DNA of 64,000 nucleotides from Opitutaceae bacterium (GTDB taxonomy: Bacteria; Verrucomicrobiota; Verrucomicrobiia; Opitutales; Opitutaceae), in assembly GCA_027482185.1 (NCBI GenBank), contig JAIXWF010000022.1, positions 682,001 to 746,000 on the forward strand, in the 5' to 3' direction. Below, piece by piece: positions 20,794-29,534 of this stretch. Both the position numbers and the translations under genes were made by a program. The notes below the pieces were generated by a model, which saw only the letters and a list, made by a program, of their open reading frames with translations, was not told where the DNA came from and made no database searches. Each line of letters starts with the position of its first letter. The stretch's first letter is position 1.

Positions 20794-23532
20794 TCACTTT
20801 TTGAACATCGGGCTGGCGGGGTTGCCGCCGCTGAGGATGTAGGCGACGAGGTCGCGGAGTTCGTTTTCGTTGAGGGAATTCACGAGGCCGGGGGGCATCA
20901 TGGAAACCGGATACGTTTTGCGGGACTTCACGTCGGAGGCTTTCACCTTCGTCTTTTCGTCGGGCATGAACGGATTGCTCATGAGGACGAGCTCGCCGTT
21001 TTCCTCGCCGACAACGCGGCCGACGATCGTGCTGCCGTCGGCGAGATCGAATTGCTGGCTGTCGTACTGGTCGCTGATGACCTTCGAGGGCTCGATGATG
21101 TTTTCGAAGAGATCCTTCACGCTGTAGCGGTTGCCGGCGCCGGTGAGGTCGGGGCCGATGCCGGAGCCCTCGTTGCCGAAACGGTGGCAGACGGTGCAGG
21201 CGGTGGCGGTGAAGAGACCCTTGCCTTGGGCGAAGTCGCGGCCGACGAGCTTGCCGTCGACGAGGGCAGTGGCTTCGGCGACGGTGTAGTTGCGGCCGGG
21301 GCCCTTGGGCGTGACGGCGCCGGCGGCGAAGGTCGGGGCGGTGGGCTTGGAGAGGGCGTTGAGGGCGGCGCGCTCGGCGGCGTCGGGGACGTTGGCGAGC
21401 GTCTCGGTGCGGATGTTTTGGATGAAGCCACTGAAGCTGTTGCCGCCGCGCCACGTGGCGGTGCGGGCGAACCAGGAGAAGAACTGGAGGCGGAGCTGGG
21501 GCGTCCAGCCGACGGTCGCGTGGCGGAGATTGTACGCGTAGGCGATCTGCTGGCGGTCGGGGCGGCTGTCGCCGACGCTGCTGACGACTTTGCCGTAGTT
21601 GTCGTTGCGCGCGATGAGCTGGGCGCCGCCGAGCATTTCGCCGGTGACGGTGGCGGGTTCCGACACGCTGAGGAGCGGGACGGTTTTCGCGACGACGGAG
21701 GGCGAATCGAGGAAGACGAGCAGGGCGTGGAGCTCGCGGTTAACGAAGGCGTCGGCATGCGGGAAGTGCGGATCGAGTTTCGCGGCGACGCGGGCGCAGG
21801 TGGCGGCGTCGGGTTTGCCGCCGCGCGCGAAGGCAAGCTGCCAGGCGCGGAGCAGCGGGAGCTGCAGGGCGGCGGGCTGTTTGGCGAAGTCGAGGCGGGA
21901 GAGGGCCTCGATGATTTTGGGCTGGTGGTATTTCGGGCCGACGCGGGCGAGGGCGATGAGGGCCTCGATGGCGGCCTGGGGATTCTTTTCGTTGAGCGCG
22001 CGGTCGGCCCAGTTCTCGGTGATCTGGCGCTCGATGGCGACGCGGGCGGCGAAGCGGATGAAGCGGTCGGGGTGCGAGAGGTGCGGCCAGGCCGTCGCGA
22101 TGGCCTCGGGGCCGGTGCCTTCGGCGTGGAGGGCCTCGAGGGAGCGGCGGAGTTGGACGTCGGCGTTGAGCGGGGCGGGTTTTGCGGGGGCGGTGCTCTC
22201 GGTGCCGGTGTAGGTGACGCGGTAGAGGGCGGCTTGGGTGCGGCGGCCGCCGACGGCGAAGTACATGGCGCCGTCCGCCGGATTCACGACGAGGTCGGTG
22301 AGCGGGAGCGGTTTGCCGGAAATGAATTCCTCTTTCCGGCCCTTCCAGGTGGCGCCGTCGGGCGAGTGGTGGACGGCGTAGAGGGTGCCGTAGGTCCAAT
22401 CCGCGGCGTACAAGGCGAGTTGATACTTGGCGGGGAATTTGGCGCCGGTGCCGAAGACGGTGCCGGTGGGGGAGCCGGGGCCGAAGTTGACGGTGGCGGG
22501 GAGGCTGTCGGCGTAGTAGTCGGGCCAGCGGCCGGCGCCGGAGCGCCAGCCGTAGTCGGCGCCGCCGATCACGTGGTTGATGCGGGTGGGCATGTACCAG
22601 GGCGTGCCTTGGTCCCATTCCATGTCGGAGTCGTAGGTGAAGAGCTCGCCGTTCTGGTCGAAGGAGAGGTCGTACTGGTTGCGGAAGCCGAGGGCGAAGA
22701 GCTCGACGGATTTGCCGTCGGGGTCCATGCGGCCGATGTAGCCGCCGGGGGCGTATTTGTTTTTCGCGTGGCCGCGGGCGTCCCACATGCGGGGGAGGAG
22801 GTGGTCTTCGTCCCAGCGCACGGGGCGGGACGTGTTCAGATTGGTGGGCAGGTCGGTGTGGTTGCCGTTGGCGAAGTAGATGGATTTGCCGTCGGGGGAG
22901 AGGGCGAGGGAGTGGGGACCGTGTTCGCCGCTGCCGCGCATTTCGCGGAGGTATTTCACTTCGTCGAATTGGTCGTCGCCGTCGGTATCGCGCAGGCGCC
23001 AGATGCCCTGCTTGGCGGGGACCTCGTCGACCATGACATAGAGACTGCCGAAGGCGTAGAGGAGACCGTGGGCGCCGACGGAGGGGGAAGCGGAGCCGTC
23101 GGTGGCAACGGCGCGCTTCGGCGTGGGGCGGGCTTCGCCGCCGGAGGGCGTGGGGACGGAGGGGAGGGTGACGTTGAGTTTCTCGACCTTGGTGCCGGCG
23201 GAGGTGCCGAGGGGCGGGACGGTGATGCGGTAGAGACCGCCGTATTGGTCGCCGGCGGTGATGCGGCCCTTGGGATCGACGGCGAGGGCGACCCAGGAAC
23301 CCTGTTCCTCCTTGGGCACGGTGTAGAGGAGCTCGACCTTGAAGCCGGGGGCGACGGTGAGGGCGGCGGGATCGGTGGGGGCGGCGACGGCGGCCATGGC
23401 GGCGCGGGCGGCTTGGCCACCGGCGGCGCTGGGGGCTTTGGCCTTGGCCTTGGGCTCGGGGGTCTGGGCCGGGAGGAGGGCGGCGGCCGAGAGCGCGGCG
23501 AGGAGAATGGGGAATGGGCGGAGGGGGATCAT
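20794..23532 (-). CDS. PVC-type propeller dehydrogenase with HEAT region and C-terminal cytochrome c
   Basis: A 912-residue exported protein (signal ends ALLPAQTPEP). An NHL/PQQ-like beta-propeller covers about residues 55-470 (ALAVDPKGRITAGDQYGGLYRI, LALSPDGKSIYFANGNHTD, GFRNQYDLSFDQNGELF), then a helical HEAT-like region, then a cytochrome c domain with heme motif CTVCH near residue 780 and axial-ligand region MMPPGL. This is the layout of the PVC membrane-bound/heme-binding dehydrogenases, thought to oxidise sugars or alcohols in the periplasm and pass electrons to cytochrome c; the substrate is unproven. It is the last gene of the minus-strand run and ends at an intrinsic terminator. The ATG at 23532 gives the signal peptide. 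Confidence 0.88.
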   Translation of the reverse strand: MIPLRPFPILLAALSAAALLPAQTPEPKAKAKAPSAAGGQAARAAMAAVAAPTDPAALTVAPGFKVELLYTVPKEEQGSWVALAVDPKGRITAGDQYGGLYRITVPPLGTSAGTKVEKLNVTLPSVPTPSGGEARPTPKRAVATDGSASPSVGAHGLLYAFGSLYVMVDEVPAKQGIWRLRDTDGDDQFDEVKYLREMRGSGEHGPHSLALSPDGKSIYFANGNHTDLPTNLNTSRPVRWDEDHLLPRMWDARGHAKNKYAPGGYIGRMDPDGKSVELFALGFRNQYDLSFDQNGELFTYDSDMEWDQGTPWYMPTRINHVIGGADYGWRSGAGRWPDYYADSLPATVNFGPGSPTGTVFGTGAKFPAKYQLALYAADWTYGTLYAVHHSPDGATWKGRKEEFISGKPLPLTDLVVNPADGAMYFAVGGRRTQAALYRVTYTGTESTAPAKPAPLNADVQLRRSLEALHAEGTGPEAIATAWPHLSHPDRFIRFAARVAIERQITENWADRALNEKNPQAAIEALIALARVGPKYHQPKIIEALSRLDFAKQPAALQLPLLRAWQLAFARGGKPDAATCARVAAKLDPHFPHADAFVNRELHALLVFLDSPSVVAKTVPLLSVSEPATVTGEMLGGAQLIARNDNYGKVVSSVGDSRPDRQQIAYAYNLRHATVGWTPQLRLQFFSWFARTATWRGGNSFSGFIQNIRTETLANVPDAAERAALNALSKPTAPTFAAGAVTPKGPGRNYTVAEATALVDGKLVGRDFAQGKGLFTATACTVCHRFGNEGSGIGPDLTGAGNRYSVKDLFENIIEPSKVISDQYDSQQFDLADGSTIVGRVVGEENGELVLMSNPFMPDEKTKVKASDVKSRKTYPVSMMPPGLVNSLNENELRDLVAYILSGGNPASPMFKK

Positions 23533-23571
23533 GCGAGGAAAGGGGGGCGCGGAGCGCGGACGGGGGCGGGG

Positions 23572-23616
23572 ATGGGACCTAGGGGACGGATAGGACTTAT
23601 GGGACGGATAGGTGGG
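23572..23616. repeat. 9-bp-period repeat tract (ATGGGACNN family)
   Basis: ATGGGACCT, AGGGGACGG, ATAGGACTT, ATGGGACGG, ATAGGTGGG run in unbroken 9-bp phase in the 103-bp gap between the dehydrogenase and the receptor gene upstream of it. Confidence 0.75.
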
Positions 23617-23635
23617 CGGGAGGGCAAGGGGCGGC

Positions 23636-26446
23636 TCAGAATTTTTGGGTGAAGGTGACGAAATAGGAGCGGGGCTGGGTGGGGACGTATTGGAGCATCG
23701 TGTCGCGGCCGGTGGCGGGGAGGGAGGTGTAGCTTTGGCGGTCGCCGGGGTTCACGCCCCAGCCGCGCCAGGTCATGACGCCCTCGCTGTCGAAGAGGTT
23801 GTTGATGTTGAGGCCGAGGGAACGCGTGCGGGAGAGGGTGTAGCCGGCGTTGAGGTTGAACTGATTGAAGCGGGGGAGCGTGATGACGTTGGCGATGTTG
23901 CCGGCGCGTTCGCCCATGTGGCGCCAGGAGAGGTTGGCGAACCAGTCCTTGGTGCGGTAATCGAGCGTGGTGTTGAGGATGAAGTCGGGGTTGTTGTCGG
24001 CGGGCTTGCCGGAGAAATCGAGGTAGGAGTCGTCGGCGCTGCCGTTGGCCCCGGCGACGAAGACTTTCCAGATCGTGTTGGTGGATTTCTGCGCGGTGAA
24101 GACGGAGCGGAGACGGAGACGTTCCGTGACGCGGACCTCGGCCTCGAGTTCGAGGCCGTAGGAGGTGACCATGTTGTAGATCGGGTCGGGGTAGTAGGGC
24201 GTGATGCCGTCGGCCTCGGTCGCCTGCGGGTTGCTGTTGATGTTGGCGAGGCGGGACCAGAAGGGCGTGGCGGTGAGGGTGACGTTGGTCTTTTTCCAAC
24301 GGTAGCCGAGTTCGGCCTGTTCGACGGTCTGGGGGCGGGGCTTCAGGTTGTTGAGGCGGAAGACGGAATTGTAATTCCGGAAGAAGCCGTAGTCGGGGGC
24401 CTTTTCGCCGTCGGCGTAACGGACGTAGAACGAATTTTCGTTATCGATGACGAAGTTGGAAGCGACGGACCAGGAGAAGGAGCGGACGTCTTTGTCGAAG
24501 AACCATTGGGCGGCGGGGTTGGGGACGGTGAAGCGGTTGTCGGCCATGGTGAACGGATTGCCGTCGGCGCCGCCGTAGGTGGGATCCCAGTTGCCGCGGG
24601 GATTGAGGGAGCCGGATTGGTTGAAGCCTTTGACGCGGAATTTTTCGCCGCGGAAGCCCCAGTCGACGCCCCAGCGTTGGGAGATGTCCCATTTGTGGCC
24701 GAAGAAGTAGGCGAACTGGCGGCCGATGCCCTCGTCGCGGGTGTATCCGTTGCCCAAGGACGTGAAGCCTTCGGGATTGGTGAGGAGGACGGGTTGGCCG
24801 TTCCAGCCGGCGACGGCCGCGAGGGCGGCGGCGGGGGTGCCGGCGGGCGCGGTGGCGGCGGTGGCGGGGATCCAGGTGATGGCGAGCGGTTCGGGTTGCT
24901 CGACGAGGGGCGAGGCGGTGCGGCCGCCGCTGGTCTGGCGGTCGGAAATCCCGGAATAGCCGAAGTAGCCGCCGGCGGTGAAGGAGTGGGTGCCGAGCTT
25001 CTTGGTGATGGAGAAGCGCTCCATGATCTCGTCCATGTGCTCGTTGGCGACGCGGCCGACGTTGGTCCAAAGGGCGTTGGGGAGGATCTGGTTGTTGGGC
25101 AGATTGGCGGAGCGGACGATCAGGCCGGCGTTGGAGAGGGCGTTGGCGTTGACGGTGAAGTTGCCGTTGGAGGAAACCTCGGCGCGGACGGCGCCGGTTT
25201 TGCGATCGGAGAAACGGTAGAGGCCGGCGGGGACGCGGCCGTTCTGGCCGCCGCCGCTGAACTGGATGGCCATCGTGCTGAAGAAATTCGGCCAATCGAG
25301 GGAGCGGGGCGTGACGCCGGAGGAGGAATTCCAGTCGGCCCAGTTGCGGCTGACCTTGAGGTTTTGGTTGAGGGACCAGCCGGAGCCGAAGTCGTGTTTC
25401 CATTCGATGCCGCCGTAGCGTTGGCGGGAGCGGACGGCGTCGGCGGTGTCGAAGGTGGCGAATTGGTTGTCCGCCTCGCGCGGATACTGGTGCGAGCTCT
25501 TGGGAAAGAGGTTGGTGCTGAAGCGGCTGAGGCCGGGGTATTGTTTCGGGTCCTGGGGATCGCGGGCGAGGAGGTATTCGTACCAGTGGTTCCGGTCGTC
25601 CATGTACTTGCCGTAGAACTTGAGGGAGCCGCGGCCGTAGTCCTTGAACACATTGCCGCGGACAACGAAGCCGTTGTTCATCGGGTAGCCGTCGGCGGGG
25701 CGGTGGCCGTCGGCGTAGCGGTAGAAGCCGCCGACGCTGTAGCTCCAGCCCTTGGCGCCGAGGGGGCCGCCGTAGACGAGATCGGCGCGGTAGTGGCCGC
25801 CGTCGCGGCCCTCGAGGCCGAGACGGGTGCGGACCTCGCCGCCGGCGCGGGCGGGGCCGGTGCGGGAGATGTAGTTGAAGGCGCCGCCGGGGGAATTGGA
25901 CGAAGTGATGGAGGCGGAGCCGCCGCGGACGGCCTCGACGCGCTGGAGGGTGGCGTCGGGGCGGTTGAAGTAGGAGGCGTTGTAGTTGCCGAAGTTGACG
26001 TTGGTGATGGGCAGGCCGTCTTCCTGCATGGAGACGTAGTATTGGCCGGTGGCGCCGTCGGAGGAATCGGCGGAGATGCCGCGGGAGTAGACCATGCCGC
26101 GGATCTCGCCGAGGGAGGAGTTCACGAAGACGCCGGCGACGTTGAGGAGCATTTCATCGGCGCTGAGCGCGACCTGCTCGGCGAGCATATCGGAGCTGAG
26201 CGTGGTGATGGCGGTGGTGGCCTTGCGGGCTTCGGTGGCGTTGAAGACGCCGGTGACGACGAAGTCCTCGAGTTTGACGGCGGATTGGGTCGCGGGGGCG
26301 GCGGGGGCGGGAGCGGGGGCAACGGGGGCGGATTGCGCCCGGACCAAGGCAGGGGACAGGAGGGACAGGACGAGGGCCGAGCGGAGGAACAGGACGGCGG
26401 AGGCGGGGGCGGGGTGGAGGGGCAGGAGGCGGGCGGGGTGGGGCAT
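23636..26446 (-). CDS. TonB-dependent receptor (siderophore/oligosaccharide type, no N-terminal Ig-like domain)
   Basis: A 936-residue outer-membrane receptor. The signal peptide (LVLSLLSPALVRAQSAP) and a Pro/Ala-rich spacer lead to a TonB-box-like VKLEDFVVTGVF. The plug domain (VNFGNYNASYFNRPDATLQRVEAVRGGSASI) and barrel follow, and the protein ends YFVTFTQKF. It differs from the next three receptors in lacking the N-terminal carboxypeptidase-regulatory-like domain and the YKLDAFKVTGEREG phrase, so it is a separate subfamily. The start at 26446 (ATG) gives the signal peptide; the open frame upstream overlaps the next gene and is not coding. Substrate unknown; its position at the end of the receptor array suggests a carbohydrate-derived ligand. 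Confidence 0.9.
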   Translation of the reverse strand: MPHPARLLPLHPAPASAVLFLRSALVLSLLSPALVRAQSAPVAPAPAPAAPATQSAVKLEDFVVTGVFNATEARKATTAITTLSSDMLAEQVALSADEMLLNVAGVFVNSSLGEIRGMVYSRGISADSSDGATGQYYVSMQEDGLPITNVNFGNYNASYFNRPDATLQRVEAVRGGSASITSSNSPGGAFNYISRTGPARAGGEVRTRLGLEGRDGGHYRADLVYGGPLGAKGWSYSVGGFYRYADGHRPADGYPMNNGFVVRGNVFKDYGRGSLKFYGKYMDDRNHWYEYLLARDPQDPKQYPGLSRFSTNLFPKSSHQYPREADNQFATFDTADAVRSRQRYGGIEWKHDFGSGWSLNQNLKVSRNWADWNSSSGVTPRSLDWPNFFSTMAIQFSGGGQNGRVPAGLYRFSDRKTGAVRAEVSSNGNFTVNANALSNAGLIVRSANLPNNQILPNALWTNVGRVANEHMDEIMERFSITKKLGTHSFTAGGYFGYSGISDRQTSGGRTASPLVEQPEPLAITWIPATAATAPAGTPAAALAAVAGWNGQPVLLTNPEGFTSLGNGYTRDEGIGRQFAYFFGHKWDISQRWGVDWGFRGEKFRVKGFNQSGSLNPRGNWDPTYGGADGNPFTMADNRFTVPNPAAQWFFDKDVRSFSWSVASNFVIDNENSFYVRYADGEKAPDYGFFRNYNSVFRLNNLKPRPQTVEQAELGYRWKKTNVTLTATPFWSRLANINSNPQATEADGITPYYPDPIYNMVTSYGLELEAEVRVTERLRLRSVFTAQKSTNTIWKVFVAGANGSADDSYLDFSGKPADNNPDFILNTTLDYRTKDWFANLSWRHMGERAGNIANVITLPRFNQFNLNAGYTLSRTRSLGLNINNLFDSEGVMTWRGWGVNPGDRQSYTSLPATGRDTMLQYVPTQPRSYFVTFTQKF

Positions 26447-26481
26447 GGCGGGGGTAGGGGTAAGGGTAAGGGGTGCGGGCG

Positions 26482-29430
26482 CTAGAAGCGGCCGTTGATG
26501 CCGGCGGTGACGGTAGTGCCGTTGATGATCGTATTCTGCATCTGGGTACGGACGCCGCGGTAGAACTGCTGGGGTTCGTTGAAGAGATTGGCGACGTCGA
26601 GGGTGAGCTGGAGGGAGGGGCGGACCTGCCAGGAGACGCCGGCGGTGACGGTCTCGGCCTTGAAGCGGTAGAGATTCCGGCCGAGGGAGGCGGCGGTGTA
26701 GGTGGTGATGTAGTCGCCGGTGAAGTTGTAGAGGGCGCGGGTGCTGAAGCGGCCGTAGCGCCAGGAGAGGGAGGCGTTGCCGGTGCGCGGGATGAAGCCG
26801 GCGACCTGGTCGGTGGAGAGGCCGGCGGTGCCGCCGAAATTGCCGTGGGTCGTGATGGCAGTGAAGTTGGCGGAGGCGCCGAGGCCTTTGAAGATCCCGG
26901 GGAGGAAGGTGAACTGCTGCTGGTAGCTGAGTTCCCAGCCCTGGACGTAGGCGGTGCCGGCGTTGGCGGCGGTGAGGCGGGTGAAACCGGCGTATTCGCC
27001 GTTGAAGCCGTTGTCGTTGCCGGAGGCGATGGTGCCGGAGGCGATGCCGGTGACGATGTAGTCCTTGATCGTCTTGTGGAACCACGCGACGGAGACGGTG
27101 CCGACGGGTTCGAAGTAGTATTCGAGGGTGGCGTCCCAAGTGGCGGCGTCCTGCGGGAGGAGGGACGGGTTGTTGACGGTGAGGGTTTGGTTGGCCTCGG
27201 AGATGGTTTCGTTGGGGAGGGCGTTGTTGAGGGCGGGGCGGCCGAAGCTGGTGGACCAGCTGAGGCGGGCCTTGAGGTTCGGGGTGAGATCGTGGGCGAG
27301 GTGGACGCTGGGGAAGGACTTCGTGTAGCTGCCTTGGAGGCGGCGGAGGGTGCCGGCGTAGTCGCGCTGGGCGGCGCCGACGGGGTCGGCGGTCTGTTCG
27401 GCGGCGGTGCTGCCGCGGCGGGCGCGGACCCAGCCCCAGCTGGACGTTTCCGTTTTCTCGGTCCGGACGCCGGCGAGCCAGCCGGTGCGGCCGAAGCGGC
27501 CCTGCGCCATGGCGTAGCCGGCCGTGATGGTCTCGGTGACGGCGCGGTTGGCGGTGTAGTTGTTCTGTTCCCGGAAGTAGCCGTCCTCGCGCCAGAGGGC
27601 GGGGTTGATGGGCTGGCGATCGGAGAAGAACTGGAGCGGTTCCCAGTACGGGAGTTGGCGGCCGGTTTTGACGGCGTCGTAGGTGACGATGGAGGGATCG
27701 GCGGGGAGGGCGGCGGTGCCGATGTAGGTCCAGCGGCGGGCGAAGCTTTCGGCGGAGACGTAGCGTTCGCGCCAGACGGCGCCGGTCTTGAGGGAAGCGG
27801 AGAAACGGGTCGGGAGCGTGTAGCGGAGATTGGCGCCGGCCTCCTTGATCATGTCGTCGTTCTGGAGAATCGAGTTGGTGTAGGTGACGGGGCGGTAGTT
27901 GGCGGGGTTGTTGAAATCGGGGCCCTCGGTCTGGGTGAAGCGCGGGTGGAGATCGGAGTCGGTGCGGTCGAGAACCCAGCCGACGCCGGTGAGGCGGTTG
28001 ATCAAGATGCCGCCGCGGCCGCCGCCGCCGCCGTTGATGTTGGTCTGGGTGTAGCGGACGTTGGCGTCGGCGGAGAGCGGGCCGGCGGTGTGCTCGAGCC
28101 CGAGATCGAACCGGCGCATGCGGTTGAAGAAATTGCCGGGGCCGGTGGTGGTCTGCTCCATGGTGGAGCCGGGGGCGGCGCGGACGCGGGTGATGCGGTC
28201 CGTATAACCGGGGAGGATACCGGCGGTGCCCGTCGTGCCGACCTGCTGGGTGGTGAAGGCGCGGTGTTCGTACTGGCGGCGGAAGGTTTCGACGGCGTCG
28301 TTGAGGATGGTGTTGAACGAGAGTTTGGTGGCCGGGGAGAGGCGGTAGTCGGCCTTGAGGTTGATCGAGGCCTGCTTGCGGTTGTTGTAGTTGTCCCAGG
28401 TGCGGTAGTCCCAGAGGTAGGCGGGCTGGTCGGTCGTGTTCTGGAAATCGCGGAGGGTGCGGAAGCCGCCGACGGCATTTTCCGAATAGAACACGTTGAC
28501 GGCGACGCCGAGGTTGCGGGAGCCGCCGAGGACATCGAAGACCTCCTGGTACTGGACGTTGAAGAGCGGGTGGGCGCGGTGTTTCTCGCGCGTGGGGGTC
28601 TGCTCGGTGAAGGACGGGGCGACGCGGACGCTGGCGCTGTAGCTGAGGCGGCGTTTTTCGCGGAGGGAGAGCGGGGAGCGGCTCTTGAGGTTGATGGTGC
28701 CGCCGATGGAGCCGGCTTCTTTGTCGGGGGTGTGGCCCTTGGTGAGCTCCATCTGGTCGAACATCGTGCCGGTGAGGTTGTTGATGTTCGTGCCGCGGGT
28801 GAGGGCGCCCTGGCTGGTCATGGGGGCGCCGTCGAGGGTGACGGAGTTGAGGCCGGGGCCGATGCCGCGGATGGTGAAGCCGTCGATGAGGTTTTCGTCG
28901 GAGGGATTGCCGGCGACACCGGGGAGACGGATGGCGACCTCGCCGGCGTTCATGTTGGGCAGATTGCCGAACGAATCCATGGCGACGACGTTCTTGAGGT
29001 TTTCGGAATTGCGCTGGGCGGTGATGGCGGCGGCGCCGCCCTCGCGCTCGCCGGTGACCTTGAACGCATCCAGTTTATAAATACCGGAGGTGAGATCGAA
29101 GTTGCGCACGGTGCGCGTGCCGGCGGCGGCGGCGACGACGGCGCGGGCGGGGTCGAGGCCGAGGTAGGTGGCGACGACCTCGTGGCTGCCGGAGGGGACG
29201 GCGGGAAACGTGTAGGTGCCGGTGAGATCGGTGAAGGTCTCGAGCCCGAGGGCGGGAATCGCGACGCGGGCGCCCTCGAGCAGGTTGCCGGTGGCGACGT
29301 TGCTGACGGTGCCGGCGACGACGGCGGAGGCGGCGGGTTGGGCCGAGGCGGGTTGGGCCAAGGCAGGGGACAGGAAGGACAGGAGGACGGCGGAGAGAAG
29401 GGACAGGACGGAAGATGGGCGGCGGGGCAT
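26482..29430 (-). CDS. TonB-dependent receptor with carboxypeptidase-like N-domain (tandem paralogue 1)
   Basis: A 982-residue receptor with signal peptide LSFLSPALAQP. A carboxypeptidase-regulatory-like domain spans about residues 36-105 (GTVSNVATGNLLEGARVAIPALG). The linker phrase IYKLDAFKVTGEREG follows, then the plug (GFTIRGIGPGLNSVTLDGAPM) and a barrel ending in the aromatic NGRF. It is closely similar along its length to the two genes upstream (29535-32543 and 32566-35544), including near-identical DNA around the linker. Three copies therefore arose by tandem duplication and then diverged in the barrel, which suggests different ligands. The start ATG is at 29430; the gap to the next receptor holds a phased heptad tract. 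Confidence 0.92.
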   Translation of the reverse strand: MPRRPSSVLSLLSAVLLSFLSPALAQPASAQPAASAVVAGTVSNVATGNLLEGARVAIPALGLETFTDLTGTYTFPAVPSGSHEVVATYLGLDPARAVVAAAAGTRTVRNFDLTSGIYKLDAFKVTGEREGGAAAITAQRNSENLKNVVAMDSFGNLPNMNAGEVAIRLPGVAGNPSDENLIDGFTIRGIGPGLNSVTLDGAPMTSQGALTRGTNINNLTGTMFDQMELTKGHTPDKEAGSIGGTINLKSRSPLSLREKRRLSYSASVRVAPSFTEQTPTREKHRAHPLFNVQYQEVFDVLGGSRNLGVAVNVFYSENAVGGFRTLRDFQNTTDQPAYLWDYRTWDNYNNRKQASINLKADYRLSPATKLSFNTILNDAVETFRRQYEHRAFTTQQVGTTGTAGILPGYTDRITRVRAAPGSTMEQTTTGPGNFFNRMRRFDLGLEHTAGPLSADANVRYTQTNINGGGGGRGGILINRLTGVGWVLDRTDSDLHPRFTQTEGPDFNNPANYRPVTYTNSILQNDDMIKEAGANLRYTLPTRFSASLKTGAVWRERYVSAESFARRWTYIGTAALPADPSIVTYDAVKTGRQLPYWEPLQFFSDRQPINPALWREDGYFREQNNYTANRAVTETITAGYAMAQGRFGRTGWLAGVRTEKTETSSWGWVRARRGSTAAEQTADPVGAAQRDYAGTLRRLQGSYTKSFPSVHLAHDLTPNLKARLSWSTSFGRPALNNALPNETISEANQTLTVNNPSLLPQDAATWDATLEYYFEPVGTVSVAWFHKTIKDYIVTGIASGTIASGNDNGFNGEYAGFTRLTAANAGTAYVQGWELSYQQQFTFLPGIFKGLGASANFTAITTHGNFGGTAGLSTDQVAGFIPRTGNASLSWRYGRFSTRALYNFTGDYITTYTAASLGRNLYRFKAETVTAGVSWQVRPSLQLTLDVANLFNEPQQFYRGVRTQMQNTIINGTTVTAGINGRF

Positions 29431-29474
29431 GGGGTGGGGGGGGCGGGACGGTTGCGGAAGGGGGATCGGCGAAA

Positions 29475-29529
29475 CGGAACCCGGAATCCGGAAGGGTTGG
29501 GATGAAACCGGAAGGCGGAGACCGGCGGG
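29475..29529. repeat. Heptad repeat tract (CGGANNN family) between receptor genes
   Basis: CGGAACC, CGGAATC, CGGAAGG, GTTGGGA, then (after a 6-base unit) CGGAAGG, CGGAGAC, CGGCGGG. It fills most of the 104-bp gap between two tandem receptor genes and belongs to the same family as 35571-35661 and 41900-42090. Confidence 0.75.
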
Positions 29530-29534
29530 GCGAA

